From the NCBI GenBank assembly GCA_023146045.1, contig JAGLCW010000245.1:1-42678 (forward strand): a stretch of DNA of 42,678 nt, in the 5' to 3' direction. Both the position numbers and the translations under genes were made by a program. How positions within the stretch are numbered: position 1 is the first letter of the stretch; each line of letters begins with the position of its first letter. Of this stretch, positions 7,978-17,773 are shown piece by piece. The DNA comes from Caldisericia bacterium (GTDB taxonomy: Bacteria > Caldisericota > Caldisericia > UBA6126). Below the pieces are notes generated by a model. The model saw only the letters and a list, made by a program, of their open reading frames with translations, made no database searches and was not told the origin of the DNA.

Positions 7978-9969
7978 TTATTTGTTGACTTTGTTGTCAG
8001 AAATATGCCAGTTTTTTCCTTTATTGTTGGAATATACTATTCCGTTGTTTTTAGTTCCAGCATATATAATGCCAGGATCTATAACATCTGCAAAAAGACA
8101 TGAAAATAAAAAATCATTATTCTTGGAAGTTTGCTTTGACCACTTAATGCCGTCACTATCTGACATATAAAATTGGTTTCCAGTAGAAAAATAAATGGTT
8201 CCTTTGTTGATTGGATCAAAAATAATATCGCTAACTGAACCAATTTTATTTTCATACTCGTTCAAAATACTAGAAATTGTGTAGCAATTGTCGTATGATA
8301 CAAATAGGCCACTCATAGTACCAATGTAAACCGTGTCTTGTGAGAATGGATCTTGCTTCATGCATGTTATCGTTTTAGTAAAATCAGTAAAGTAGAAAAT
8401 GAGCTTTTCTGTGTCCCAACCGTATAAACCGTGTCTTGTTCCTATCCAATGCTGTTCTCTTTTGCCTTTCATCGATATTATAGATGTAATTCTTGATGGA
8501 AATATTATTGGATACCACTCCCAACCATCATTTATTGTGTAATACAATTCAGATTGTTCGTATTTTCTATTCCATGTTCCAACTATTATGTGTCTTGGAT
8601 CATCAATATCATACGACAAGGCGTCTATTGTTAGAGAATTCATTAACTTGTTTTGTGGCATCCAGTTTTGGCCTTTATTTAATGAAAAATATAATCCATG
8701 GTTTTTTGTACCAGCATAAATTCTGTGGGAATCATGAGTAGTAATTATCATTTCTTTGATATCTAAATATTCCACTCCAGTATTTGTCGGTTTCCACACT
8801 TTACCATGATCAAATGAACAAAAAACTCCGCTACCATCTGTTATTGCATAAAGTTTGGTTTTAGGTGAAACATCGCTATATATTCCGTTTACTGTGCATT
8901 CATAAATTTCTTTTTGCCTACATTCCCAAATAAATAGGTCCTTTGAATAAAACACACCATGCATTTTTGAAAGAGCGTAATAGTTTTGATTCTTTGAACC
9001 GTATTCAATACTGACAATGTTGTTTCCAGCAGGTACATACGATTGTATCCAGTTTAAACCAAAATCTACACTGTATGAGATTTTATTACCAGAAACAGCT
9101 ACAAGATAATCATTTTCAAAAAAGCAATCTGTTATGTCCTTTCTCAGCAATATGGGACAAATAGTGTCTTTCCGTGAAGCATCAAAAAAAACAGTTCTTT
9201 CGAATAATCCTTCCGTTGTTAAAAAAAGTAGTTTGTTTTCTTTGATTGTCACAACATCAATTATTGTACCATTAGAAAAAGTACCTTTGTCTATAAGTGT
9301 CTCAGTTTTGTAGTTGAATAAAAATACATAATTGCTTGAGTCGACTGCGATAATCGAATTCAGTTCTGGAAGATCATTTACAATAGTAAATTCTTTACTT
9401 GTAAGCATTTTTGACATATGTTGCCAGCTATTTGCATTATTAGTAGATACATAAATGCCATTTGTCGTAGCGCAGTAAAGCGTATTTTTTAAATAAAAAG
9501 GATAGCAGATATCTAACACATCCCAAGTATTTTGTATTTTACTGGTTCTATTTATTGGTTGCAAGAGCGATTTAAATTTTCTTTTAAAGGTATAATTTGG
9601 TTTTTGAAGACCATTGATTTTTAGAGTCCAGTTTTTCCCATTGTCGTTCGTTAAATAGATAGATTTTGAAGAGTATGCATACCAAATATTTTCTACATGA
9701 GGATGTGATATTATAGCTTCTATTGGATCAGATGGTATAGGTTGTTTCGATACACACTCCCAATTTTTTGTGCTATCTGTTGAAAAATATATACCATCAA
9801 AACTGCTTAGTAAAACATTGTTTTTTTTAGTTCTAGAAGCTTTCATGCATATTACGCTTGCATCATTTGGTGAAGCTTTGAATGCTATGCTGCTTTTACT
9901 CTTACAATTTGTTAGGCATAAAATTAACACTAGAACAATAACGAATCTAATCTTAATTAGCGTATTCAT
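7978..9969 (-). CDS. Predicted lipoprotein with Asp-box (BNR) beta-propeller repeats
   Basis: Begins with a type II signal peptide: a basic start, a hydrophobic core and a lipobox ending LTNC (Cys near residue 22). It should therefore be lipidated by Lgt, trimmed by LspA and anchored outside the membrane. The rest is made of repeated strands carrying Asp-box-like signatures of the form S/T-x-D/N-x-G-x-x-W. Clear examples are TNDNGKNWT, STNNANSWQ, SVDFGLNWI, SFDHGKVWK, SLNKGQNWM, TINDGWEWY and SNNKGKNWH, about nine in all. This predicts a sialidase-like or YCF48-like propeller, possibly two in tandem. No sialidase active-site Arg triad is evident, so a binding or scaffolding role is more likely than hydrolysis. 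The start overlaps the exporter stop codon as TAATG, showing translational coupling. Confidence 0.85.
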   Translation of the reverse strand: MNTLIKIRFVIVLVLILCLTNCKSKSSIAFKASPNDASVICMKASRTKKNNVLLSSFDGIYFSTDSTKNWECVSKQPIPSDPIEAIISHPHVENIWYAYSSKSIYLTNDNGKNWTLKINGLQKPNYTFKRKFKSLLQPINRTSKIQNTWDVLDICYPFYLKNTLYCATTNGIYVSTNNANSWQHMSKMLTSKEFTIVNDLPELNSIIAVDSSNYVFLFNYKTETLIDKGTFSNGTIIDVVTIKENKLLFLTTEGLFERTVFFDASRKDTICPILLRKDITDCFFENDYLVAVSGNKISYSVDFGLNWIQSYVPAGNNIVSIEYGSKNQNYYALSKMHGVFYSKDLFIWECRQKEIYECTVNGIYSDVSPKTKLYAITDGSGVFCSFDHGKVWKPTNTGVEYLDIKEMIITTHDSHRIYAGTKNHGLYFSLNKGQNWMPQNKLMNSLTIDALSYDIDDPRHIIVGTWNRKYEQSELYYTINDGWEWYPIIFPSRITSIISMKGKREQHWIGTRHGLYGWDTEKLIFYFTDFTKTITCMKQDPFSQDTVYIGTMSGLFVSYDNCYTISSILNEYENKIGSVSDIIFDPINKGTIYFSTGNQFYMSDSDGIKWSKQTSKNNDFLFSCLFADVIDPGIIYAGTKNNGIVYSNNKGKNWHISDNKVNK

Positions 9970-11729
9970 TAGTCTGGAATATAACCTTTATATTGGGCTT
10001 TGTAAAGTGAGTAGTATCTACCTTTTTTCTGTAGTAATTCTTCATGTGTTCCCTTTTCTTCTATTCCAGTATCGGCAATTACTAATATTTGATCAGCATG
10101 GCGAATAGTTGATAGTCTATGAGCAATAATTAAAGTAGTTCGATTTTTGGATACTTTTTCTATTGAATGTTGAATCATTGCTTCGGAAAGATTGTCTAGT
10201 GAAGACGTTGCTTCATCCAATATCAAGATTGATGGATTCTTTAAGAACGCTCTAGCTATTGATAATCTTTGTTTTTGACCACCGGAAAGTTTCACACCTT
10301 TTTCACCAACATAAGTGTCATAGCCATTAGGTAATCCGCTAATGAATTCATGTATATTAGCATTTTTTGCTGCTTCTATTACTTCTTCGTGTGTAGCATC
10401 GGGTTTTCCGTAAAGAATATTTTCATAAACACTTCCCCAAAAAATTATGGCGTCTTGTTGAACAATTCCTATATGGTTTCTTAAACTTTTCAATTTTATT
10501 GACTTGATATCTGTATCATCTATTTCAATATGCCCGTCATTTACATCGTAAAATCTTAGAAGCAGATTAGATATTGTAGTTTTACCAACACCAGAAGGTC
10601 CTACTAATGCAATTGTTTTACCCTTTTCAATATTCATAGAAAAATCATGTAGTATTACATCATTATCTTCATCATATTGAAACCTAACATTCTTAAAACA
10701 GACTTTCCCTTCTACATGATCAAGTGTAATAGATTTATCGGTATCTGTAATTTCGGGTTTTTCATCCATTATTTCACAGAATCTTTTAAAACCAGCTATT
10801 CCTGATTCGAATTGCTGCACAAACTGTATTAAACGTCTTATTGGTTGCATCATTATATTAGAGAAAAGGAGATACATAATTAAATCGCCAATATTTATAA
10901 GTTTTAGGTATACAAAATAACCACCAACACTCAGCACAGTGATATTTAATATGCCAGATAAAAAGCCGGTCCCAGCTTGAAATTTACCTAAAACCTGATA
11001 TGTACTTCTCCATGATTCTCTATATTCAATATTAACCATATCAAATTTTTCAATTTCAATATCTTGATTCCATAATGATTGTGTTAACTGAATGCCAGAT
11101 AAACTTGTCTCAAGTTGCTCATTTATCTCTGCATGTCTATTTCTAACTGATCGAAACGAAGATCTCATTAGTCTTCGTTGTTGTACAGCAAAAATTGCTA
11201 ATATTATTACAACAACGTAAACAAGAATTGTTAACGGTACATTGATCGATATAAGTATTATGAAACTTCCCATTATCATTACAGACGAAATAAACAAATC
11301 TTCTGGTGCATGATGTGATACTTCTGAAATTTCTCTAAGGTCACCAACAAGCCTACTCATAATTTGACCAGTCTTCATTTCCGTAAAAAATCTAAAAGAA
11401 AGAGTCTGTAGATGCCCAAAAAGATCTTTACGCATATCATACTCTATTCTTGCACCCATAACATGACCCCAATATCCTACATAATATGCAAAACCAGCTC
11501 TAAAAGTATATAGACCAACCATTACCAATGATATAGTGAAGATACCAAACATATTACCGTTAGGTATTTCTACATTTACAATCTGCCTAGAAAAAACAGG
11601 GAACGTAAGGTCAACTAAAGACATTAATAAAGCAAATATCAGATCAAATTTAAGTATTTTTTTATGAGGTGTGTAGTATTTTACAAATCTTTTTAAAATA
11701 CTCTTATCACTATTTTGTTTTTTAGACAT
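9969..11729 (-). CDS. ABC transporter, fused permease and ATPase (type IV exporter half-transporter)
   Basis: Half-transporter of the MsbA/LmrA/BmrA type: an N-terminal six-helix transmembrane domain (residues about 1-320) and a C-terminal nucleotide-binding domain (about 340-586). The ATPase has Walker A GPSGVGKTT, a Q loop (VQQDAIIF), signature LSGGQKQR, Walker B ILILDEATSSLD and an H loop (IAHRLST), so it should be active and form a homodimer. There is no peptidase-C39 domain, so it is not a bacteriocin-processing exporter. The gene follows the aminopeptidase gene with no gap and has little ribosome-binding sequence of its own, so translation is probably coupled. Exported substrate unknown; the operon context of secreted propeller proteins suggests an envelope or peptide-related substrate (inference). 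Confidence 0.93.
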   Translation of the reverse strand: MSKKQNSDKSILKRFVKYYTPHKKILKFDLIFALLMSLVDLTFPVFSRQIVNVEIPNGNMFGIFTISLVMVGLYTFRAGFAYYVGYWGHVMGARIEYDMRKDLFGHLQTLSFRFFTEMKTGQIMSRLVGDLREISEVSHHAPEDLFISSVMIMGSFIILISINVPLTILVYVVVIILAIFAVQQRRLMRSSFRSVRNRHAEINEQLETSLSGIQLTQSLWNQDIEIEKFDMVNIEYRESWRSTYQVLGKFQAGTGFLSGILNITVLSVGGYFVYLKLINIGDLIMYLLFSNIMMQPIRRLIQFVQQFESGIAGFKRFCEIMDEKPEITDTDKSITLDHVEGKVCFKNVRFQYDEDNDVILHDFSMNIEKGKTIALVGPSGVGKTTISNLLLRFYDVNDGHIEIDDTDIKSIKLKSLRNHIGIVQQDAIIFWGSVYENILYGKPDATHEEVIEAAKNANIHEFISGLPNGYDTYVGEKGVKLSGGQKQRLSIARAFLKNPSILILDEATSSLDNLSEAMIQHSIEKVSKNRTTLIIAHRLSTIRHADQILVIADTGIEEKGTHEELLQKKGRYYSLYKAQYKGYIPD

Positions 11730-12962
11730 CTAATTCATCAGTTTTTCTATTTCGTCAATTTCTTTTGGTATTTCCTTCGATAAAACTTCACAACCATCCT
11801 TTGCTACAATAACATCATCTTCGATACGAATCCCAATGTTTTTTTCTGGAAAGTACAATCCTGGCTCAACTGTGAAGACCATTCCAGGTTTTAAATCTAC
11901 ATTTCTAAACCCTACATCGTGCGTATCTAGACCTAGATAATGGCTTACACCATGGAAATAGTATTGGAATAATTCTTCTTCAGTTTCAATAATTCCCAGT
12001 TCTTTCAAGCCTACAAATAGAACATTCCTAGCAGTTTTTTGTAAATCAGAGAATGGTATTCCAGGTTTGATAGATTTTATAACTTCTTTATTTGCTTTCA
12101 AAACTAATCCATATAAATCTTTTTGCTCTTGACTAAATTTACCATTAACGGGAAAAGTTCTTGATATATCTGCATTGTATTGATTCCACTGTGCACCAAG
12201 GTCAAAAAGCACCATGTCGCCATCGTTTAGCTTTTTACAGTTTTCTTCATAATGAAGTGTCGCGGCATTTTTACCTCCAGCAGCAATTGTGTTGAATGCA
12301 TGCCATTTTACGTTGTTCTTTTTTAACACAAAATCAAAATGTGCTTCCATTTCATTTTCGAATGTATTTGGTTTAAGATTTTTAAGAATACTGCGTACGC
12401 CTTCGTTCGTAATTGATATTGCTTTTCTTAGCAAGTCGACTTCAAATGGTTTTTTTATCATTCTTAATCTATGCACTATTGGGTTAATATTTTTAACTTT
12501 AAGATATGGATATTTTTCAAGTAGATCTTTTGCAAATTTTTCTTCAAGAGATTGTCCCATGTTTTTAGATCTTCGATCAAATCCAGCATATATATATTCC
12601 ATATCTCCGTTTAGCAATATCATATCCATAAATTTTGTAAAACCATGAATATTTCTCACATCATCTATTTCAGATATTAAAGATGCTTCATCTTTATGAA
12701 TTACATCTCCGATCCATTTTGCTTCTTGAGCTTCCCTCTCAATTACCCATAGAGTTTCTTTAATTTTGTTACCATATTTGTACAAAGTGAATATCTGATT
12801 GGGTTCAGTCATTCCTGTTAGATAATAAAAATTTCTTTCTGGCCAATAAAGATAAAAAGCATCAGCAGATTTATGTGGTGGATTTCCAGAAAACAATACA
12901 ACAATAGAATTCTCTTCAATATTTTCAAGCATTTCTTCTCTATTAGCTTTAAACATATTCAT
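11730..12962 (-). CDS. pepP: Xaa-Pro aminopeptidase (aminopeptidase P, M24B)
   Basis: Metallopeptidase that removes an N-terminal residue preceding proline. It has the N-terminal AMP_N (creatinase-like) domain (residues about 1-140) followed by the pita-bread catalytic domain. The five dinuclear-metal ligands are visible: Asp in LFDLGAQW, Asp in NADISRTFP, His in GVSHYLGL, Glu in FTVEPGLYF and Glu in IRIEDDV. The substrate-binding His in THDVG is also present. There is no signal peptide, so it should be cytoplasmic. The 410-residue length suits the family. It sits between a metallo-beta-lactamase-fold gene (7-base gap) and an ABC exporter (no gap), so it may process or recycle a peptide connected with that exporter (inference). 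Confidence 0.93.
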   Translation of the reverse strand: MNMFKANREEMLENIEENSIVVLFSGNPPHKSADAFYLYWPERNFYYLTGMTEPNQIFTLYKYGNKIKETLWVIEREAQEAKWIGDVIHKDEASLISEIDDVRNIHGFTKFMDMILLNGDMEYIYAGFDRRSKNMGQSLEEKFAKDLLEKYPYLKVKNINPIVHRLRMIKKPFEVDLLRKAISITNEGVRSILKNLKPNTFENEMEAHFDFVLKKNNVKWHAFNTIAAGGKNAATLHYEENCKKLNDGDMVLFDLGAQWNQYNADISRTFPVNGKFSQEQKDLYGLVLKANKEVIKSIKPGIPFSDLQKTARNVLFVGLKELGIIETEEELFQYYFHGVSHYLGLDTHDVGFRNVDLKPGMVFTVEPGLYFPEKNIGIRIEDDVIVAKDGCEVLSKEIPKEIDEIEKLMN

Positions 12963-12969
12963 GTATCAC

Positions 12970-13737
12970 CTATTTTTCTATTGGGACATAACCAATTTTT
13001 TCTAAGCTTTCTAAATTTCTTCTATGTATATTTCTATACTGTTTTCTCTGATAAGTAGATAGTCCGGTTTGATCCATTATGGAAGTTAAATATTTCATAT
13101 TTTTTTTAATAATTTTGGGTTTAGGTAAGTCTTCTTCATTCCTCATATGACCAGGTATCAAAACTTTAAAGTCGAGGTTATCATATTTTTTCATTGTTTC
13201 AATATACTGGTCAAATTCTTTATTTTCAAGGCTTGGAATTGGATCTTCTATGTTATCACCAACATACAAAACCCTATCTAACATGTCGTAAAGAGATGAA
13301 GAATCAAATGTGTGTCCAGGTGAATAAAATATAACTATTTTCTCATTTGGGAAAGATATCGTGTTTCCAAAAACCATGTTAGGTTTTACAATTTTTACAT
13401 TACCTTGTTTGTATTTCTTGTTTGAAAAAAGTTCTGCTTCGCCATAAATATTTATCATATTCACGGTTGACGTGTGACTTATAATCAAGGAATTTGGAAA
13501 TGCGCAATTACCCCATATATGGTCCCAGTGATAGTGGCTGTTAAAAACAATAAACTGTTTTTCACCAAAATTTTTAAACAGTAACTTTTTGATTTTGTTC
13601 ATTGGTTCTGGTCCTAGGTACGTATCACATACAAAATAGTAGTCTTTACATCTAATTACAAATACATTTGTATACAAACCATCAATGTCATCAAAAGTAA
13701 ATAACCAGCCTCTAGAACGAATTTGTGTTGTTTTCAT
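12970..13737 (-). CDS. Metallo-beta-lactamase-fold hydrolase
   Basis: Predicted Zn-dependent hydrolase with the full metal-binding set of the superfamily: the HxHxDH motif in SHYHWDH (about residue 67-73), a later His in SPGHTFDSSS, Asp in YVGDNIED and a C-terminal His in IPGHM. It lacks a signal peptide, so it is probably cytoplasmic. The motif cannot tell apart a lactonase, glyoxalase II-like thioesterase or phosphodiesterase; the short C-terminus argues against an RNase J-type nuclease. The ribosome site GGAGAAGG precedes the ATG closely, and the gap to the upstream stop is 12 bases, consistent with one operon. Confidence 0.88.
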   Translation of the reverse strand: MKTTQIRSRGWLFTFDDIDGLYTNVFVIRCKDYYFVCDTYLGPEPMNKIKKLLFKNFGEKQFIVFNSHYHWDHIWGNCAFPNSLIISHTSTVNMINIYGEAELFSNKKYKQGNVKIVKPNMVFGNTISFPNEKIVIFYSPGHTFDSSSLYDMLDRVLYVGDNIEDPIPSLENKEFDQYIETMKKYDNLDFKVLIPGHMRNEEDLPKPKIIKKNMKYLTSIMDQTGLSTYQRKQYRNIHRRNLESLEKIGYVPIEK

Positions 13738-13749
13738 ACCTTCTCCTAT

Positions 13750-15972
13750 TCACCGTTCAAAAGATATTACTATGTATGGCGGATCGTTTGTTTCAGGTTT
13801 GTAAAATTTAATCTCTGCACCGAATGCTTCTGCGACAAAACGTATGGGTACAAAGACTCTGCCTTGAAATATTATTGGTGCAACATCCATTATCAGCTCT
13901 TCTCCATCAATAATTGCAATAGTATTGTTAATTTTTAGAATAATTTCCATACCACGTTTTGGTAACGCAATTCTTACCTGTTTCTCTTCTGCAAACCAAT
14001 CTACTTTTGCTCCAAAAGATTCCGAAATAAATCTTATTGGTATAAGGGTTCTCCCTGATAATATAAAAGGGACAATTCGTTTATTATTTTCGTCTATAGG
14101 AGCATCGACACCATTTACTTGAGCTGTGGCATTGCCAATTGTTATTCTAATGATTACAACAGGAAAGCCACACAATACCCTTACTTCGTATTTTTCTTTA
14201 CCTCCATTTGTATCTATATTAATATAGCCTTTTTGAAGACCATTCTTCATCCTTTCAGGATGTAAATTTACAACTATCATTTGATCATTACTAAAAAATG
14301 AACTTTTTTCTAATGTTATCCAATCAGTTTCAGACTTTAGCTGACCATAAAGATTCGTCCTGCCTTGGTTGATAATTCTAAATTCTTTTTTTAAAACATC
14401 TCTATCTCTAATTAACCCAAAATCTAAAGTTTTAGGGACAATGGTGAGAACTGGAGAATTATCTATTACAACGATGTAAACATATAGTTTAATATCTCCA
14501 CCATTTGATGTAATATATATCTCACCTTGGTATCTTCCCTCAAGTAACTCATCTGGTAAAACATTCACAATTATTTGAAGGGATCCGAAGGTTGGGATAA
14601 TAAATGATCTATCCGAAGTAGTTATCCAACGATCTGAAGTTGATATAAAACCACTCAAGAGACCTTCTCCTCCATTCTCAAGAGTTATATATTGTTTTTC
14701 TCCATGTCCAGTTTTCTTAACTATTCCAAAGGATAATGTATTTTTATTGACGTATAAAGCTGGCCCATCTTCAAGGATTGGTGCTAGCTTAACGATAAAA
14801 CCTTGTAATTTACCTTTAGTACCAGACATTGATCTACCTACGAGTAAAAACCCAAGATCGGTAGTTCTAATAACAGATAAAAAAGCGTCATGACCTTTAT
14901 ATCCATATTTTTCGTCTGCAAGTTTATTTCCATGTGTATCAACAAATAGTGTATAAGCATCAGCTGATCCATTTTGGTTAAGCACATCGTCTATACTTAC
15001 GTTTGTAGCCCCAACAATAATATAGCCTTCTTGATTTGTTGGTATAATATCCTTACCAATCGATGAAGAATTGTTATCATAGAATTTTTCCCATTGTTTT
15101 TTTCCTGTTTCGTCAATCTTCATAAGATATATACCGATATTGTCTGTATATGCGTCTGTTTCACCTAGTATTAAATATCCATGATCGTTAGAAATAATGA
15201 TTTTGTTAGCAGCATAATTATTCTTGCTGGTGTAGACTTTTTTCCATATTTTTACACCATAAAGATCTGTTTTCAAAAGCGTTACATTTATAAGTCCATG
15301 GTCAGAGATTGATTCACCAACAAAAAGAAAATTTTCATCGTACAACTGTACACAATCTTTTCCAATCTCGTTTTTAGAATCACTATATACCTTCTCCCAA
15401 ATTATTTTGCCTTGGAGTGAAATATTAGTGATGTACATTGCTTGTTTGTCTTGCTTTTTTGTTTCGCTATATCCAAGCATAACGACGGTATGATCAATTG
15501 TCAATATGGAATTATATATGTATTGATCAACATCGCTACCGATGCTTTTTTCCCACATTATTTTACCATCTCTGGTTAAATTTATTATACAAATACTCCA
15601 TTTTCCAGTGTCTTCTGAAATGTAATTACCTATTGCAGTTAGAGTATTATTTGGATTGAGGTGGATATTGACACCAATGGCCTGTTTAGAGATTTTAATT
15701 GATTTGTTCCAAATTTCGTTTCCGTTAAAATCCGTTTTGAAAACAATTATCTGTTTTTCTTCAAGATTTATTTTATTTGTCCCACAAAAATAGTATTCTT
15801 CAAAAGGAGTTTCGATTGAAGCGTTTATTTGAAAATCGCCATCTCTTTGACAATTCAATTCCCACTCAACAGGCGGTGAATTCAATTTTGCATACGAACC
15901 ATTATTGCTGTCTATTAACGTAAAAGCAAAAAAAATGCTAATGATTAATACTAAAGCAACAATTTTTCTCAT
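13750..15972 (-). CDS. Secreted protein: beta-propeller, two BACON/ASH-like domains, copper-amine-oxidase-N stalk
   Basis: 740 residues with an N-terminal signal peptide (hydrophobic stretch to about residue 28, no lipobox Cys). Residues about 35-395 form six or seven repeats with the pattern G-x-x-x-W-x-K (GNEIWNK, GKIMWEK, GKIIWEK, GVKIWKK, GKKQWEK) alternating with DHGYLILGET-like strands, as in secreted propellers. Two Ig-like repeats of about 95 residues follow (about 405-500 and 505-600), each starting with a TLSFG or TLDFG motif and containing a WIT strand, like BACON or ASH modules. The C-terminal part holds a copper amine oxidase N-terminal-like domain (GRTLIPIRFISESFGA and GRVFVPIRFVAEAFGA), a wall-associated stalk in Firmicutes. 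I see no catalytic motif, so a surface recognition or scaffold role is inferred. It directly abuts the GerMN lipoprotein gene. Confidence 0.83.
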   Translation of the reverse strand: MRKIVALVLIISIFFAFTLIDSNNGSYAKLNSPPVEWELNCQRDGDFQINASIETPFEEYYFCGTNKINLEEKQIIVFKTDFNGNEIWNKSIKISKQAIGVNIHLNPNNTLTAIGNYISEDTGKWSICIINLTRDGKIMWEKSIGSDVDQYIYNSILTIDHTVVMLGYSETKKQDKQAMYITNISLQGKIIWEKVYSDSKNEIGKDCVQLYDENFLFVGESISDHGLINVTLLKTDLYGVKIWKKVYTSKNNYAANKIIISNDHGYLILGETDAYTDNIGIYLMKIDETGKKQWEKFYDNNSSSIGKDIIPTNQEGYIIVGATNVSIDDVLNQNGSADAYTLFVDTHGNKLADEKYGYKGHDAFLSVIRTTDLGFLLVGRSMSGTKGKLQGFIVKLAPILEDGPALYVNKNTLSFGIVKKTGHGEKQYITLENGGEGLLSGFISTSDRWITTSDRSFIIPTFGSLQIIVNVLPDELLEGRYQGEIYITSNGGDIKLYVYIVVIDNSPVLTIVPKTLDFGLIRDRDVLKKEFRIINQGRTNLYGQLKSETDWITLEKSSFFSNDQMIVVNLHPERMKNGLQKGYINIDTNGGKEKYEVRVLCGFPVVIIRITIGNATAQVNGVDAPIDENNKRIVPFILSGRTLIPIRFISESFGAKVDWFAEEKQVRIALPKRGMEIILKINNTIAIIDGEELIMDVAPIIFQGRVFVPIRFVAEAFGAEIKFYKPETNDPPYIVISFER

Positions 15973-16713
15973 TTAGGGTTGTAAAACCACACTTTCGTCT
16001 CCATTCAATTGAATCACTACAGTTTTAATCTCTGTGAATTGGTAAAATGTTTTTTCGATTTGCTCTCTTGCGCTCAGAACATTGCAAGAGCCATTTACAT
16101 CTAAGTTTAAGAAATTTATTACTATTTTTTCACCATCGTCTAGAACTTTAATTTCATTAAAAGAAGTGTTTCTAGGAATTGATGTAAGATAACTGTTTTC
16201 AACTTCGTCTGGCGAAGGTCCGTTTATTAAGTCTGTTAATACAAGGTTGTATTTCAATGCACCTTTCATGTTCCTTTTGCCTTTTATAAATCTTGAAACA
16301 GAAAAAACTTCTTTACAATCATTATCTTTTGATGCAAATTTTGTATTATTGAAAAAAAGCTTGTATGAAAGAGATTCTGAAATTTCTTTCTCATTCTTTG
16401 TTAACCAAGCTTCTTTAGCTTTAATCTCATATTCGCTATTTCTGTATCCACTTATTGATAGTTCACTTGAGTCTTCAATATTCTCGAAATAGATAAACTC
16501 TTCGTTGTCTATATAAATTGGTGTTTCAAAGCTAAACTCAATTTTCCATTCTTTTCCATTATTATCTAGCAAATCTAGTTTTGATTCACTCCGATATTTT
16601 CTTTGTACAACTCCTTCAACATCAATAAGATTGTTCACATCTTTTGAATTTTGGCACGAAAACAAACTAAACATACACAAAACCAAAACAATACGCAACA
16701 GTCTTTTACTCAT
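15973..16713 (-). CDS. Predicted lipoprotein with C-terminal GerMN domain
   Basis: The type II signal peptide ends with the lipobox LFSC (Cys near residue 20), so the mature protein should be a membrane-anchored extracytoplasmic lipoprotein. Residues about 120-245 match the GerMN domain: LTDLINGPSPDE, a SIPRNTSF segment, the KIVINF strand, then a helix and a terminal VVIQLNG strand. GerMN occurs in GerM of spore formers and in many surface lipoproteins of Firmicutes, often beside wall-related genes. The middle region (25-115) is a small beta domain I do not recognise. This is the first gene of the six-gene envelope operon; a ribosome site (GTAGGAG) precedes the ATG. The gap to the recombinase gene upstream is only 44 bases, and I could not place a convincing promoter in it. 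Confidence 0.85.
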   Translation of the reverse strand: MSKRLLRIVLVLCMFSLFSCQNSKDVNNLIDVEGVVQRKYRSESKLDLLDNNGKEWKIEFSFETPIYIDNEEFIYFENIEDSSELSISGYRNSEYEIKAKEAWLTKNEKEISESLSYKLFFNNTKFASKDNDCKEVFSVSRFIKGKRNMKGALKYNLVLTDLINGPSPDEVENSYLTSIPRNTSFNEIKVLDDGEKIVINFLNLDVNGSCNVLSAREQIEKTFYQFTEIKTVVIQLNGDESVVLQP

Positions 16714-16757
16714 GTTAGTCTCCTACTTAAAATTGTAGCAAATATTTTTTAAAATAC

Positions 16758-17759
16758 TCACATTTTTAATGTTTCTAGCAATTTATCAATTTTATTTTCT
16801 GGTGCATTTTCAATTCTATTAATGTTATGTGCATAAATCATTGTTGTGTTAATATTTGCATGACGTCCTAACGCTTGTGCTTCTTGAATTGATGCCCCAC
16901 CTTTTAATGCTAATGTTATTGCAGTATGTCTAAGGCTATGTGCTGTTAACCTGCTGTTGTCAATGCCTACGGAAACAAGTCTTTTTTTAACTATTCTTGA
17001 AATAGAACGAGTGGTCAGTTTCGATCCATAGTTTCTACTACTATGAGACATGAATATTGGAGATCTATCTCTTTTTGTATTCTTTGGTCTTGAAGAAAGA
17101 TATTTTTCTATAGGGGTTTTTGTGTCTTTAGTAAGAACAACAAATTCATCTTTTGTATCTCTGCCTTTTCCTTGAATCCACAAAACACTTTCTCCGCCTT
17201 TTTGCCTTATATCTGAAAGATTTGATCTGGCTATTTCTATAGTTCTTAGTCCTGTTCTAACTAGTAAATTGATTAATGCGAAATCTCTTAAATCCCTACT
17301 TTCCGATAACTCAATACCAAATAAAATTAATTTTATCTGATCGATTGTTAAAGTATCTTTTCTAAACCCTCTACTTCTTTTCATTCCTTTAATGTCACGG
17401 GCTACATTAGGGTAGATCTTTGAGCTTTCCATCCAAGCAAAAAACTTTCTTACTACAACAATGTAGGAAGAAATTGTTAATGCTGATAAATCTTTACTAT
17501 ATAAATACTCCTTGTATTTTAGGACATCGTCCCTACTTGGTTGAACGATTTTGTTTTTTGAAGCCCATTTAACGAAACCTCTGAGTTGACGCTTATATAC
17601 ATCAACTGAAGATTTTTTAAGGTCAATGCTTAAAAGAAATAACTCCATCAAATGAAAATAGTCATCTCTTAGAGGCTCAGTGTTGCTTACGGCAAGTAAC
17701 ACATCAGTTTTAGCGCTAGTTTTTGCAGAATTAGAATAATTGTTTAAGTTTTTTTTCAT
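16758..17759 (-). CDS. Tyrosine recombinase/integrase (XerC/D-like)
   Basis: Site-specific recombinase with an N-terminal SAM-like core-binding domain (residues about 33-115) and a C-terminal catalytic domain. The catalytic set is complete: Arg in RTGLRTIEI, Lys in IQGKGR, His-x-x-Arg in AHSLRH, His in LGRHAN and the nucleophile Tyr in TMIYAH. Length 333 is slightly longer than XerC/D because of about 30 extra N-terminal residues. It is separated from groEL by a strong terminator, has a weak ribosome site, and is preceded by a near-ideal 24-bp palindrome that could be its operator or a recombinase site. No other phage or ICE gene is seen nearby. It could be a chromosomal Xer relative or the remnant of an integrated element; motifs alone do not decide. 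Confidence 0.88.
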   Translation of the reverse strand: MKKNLNNYSNSAKTSAKTDVLLAVSNTEPLRDDYFHLMELFLLSIDLKKSSVDVYKRQLRGFVKWASKNKIVQPSRDDVLKYKEYLYSKDLSALTISSYIVVVRKFFAWMESSKIYPNVARDIKGMKRSRGFRKDTLTIDQIKLILFGIELSESRDLRDFALINLLVRTGLRTIEIARSNLSDIRQKGGESVLWIQGKGRDTKDEFVVLTKDTKTPIEKYLSSRPKNTKRDRSPIFMSHSSRNYGSKLTTRSISRIVKKRLVSVGIDNSRLTAHSLRHTAITLALKGGASIQEAQALGRHANINTTMIYAHNINRIENAPENKIDKLLETLKM

Positions 17760-17773
17760 AATATATTAAGTCC

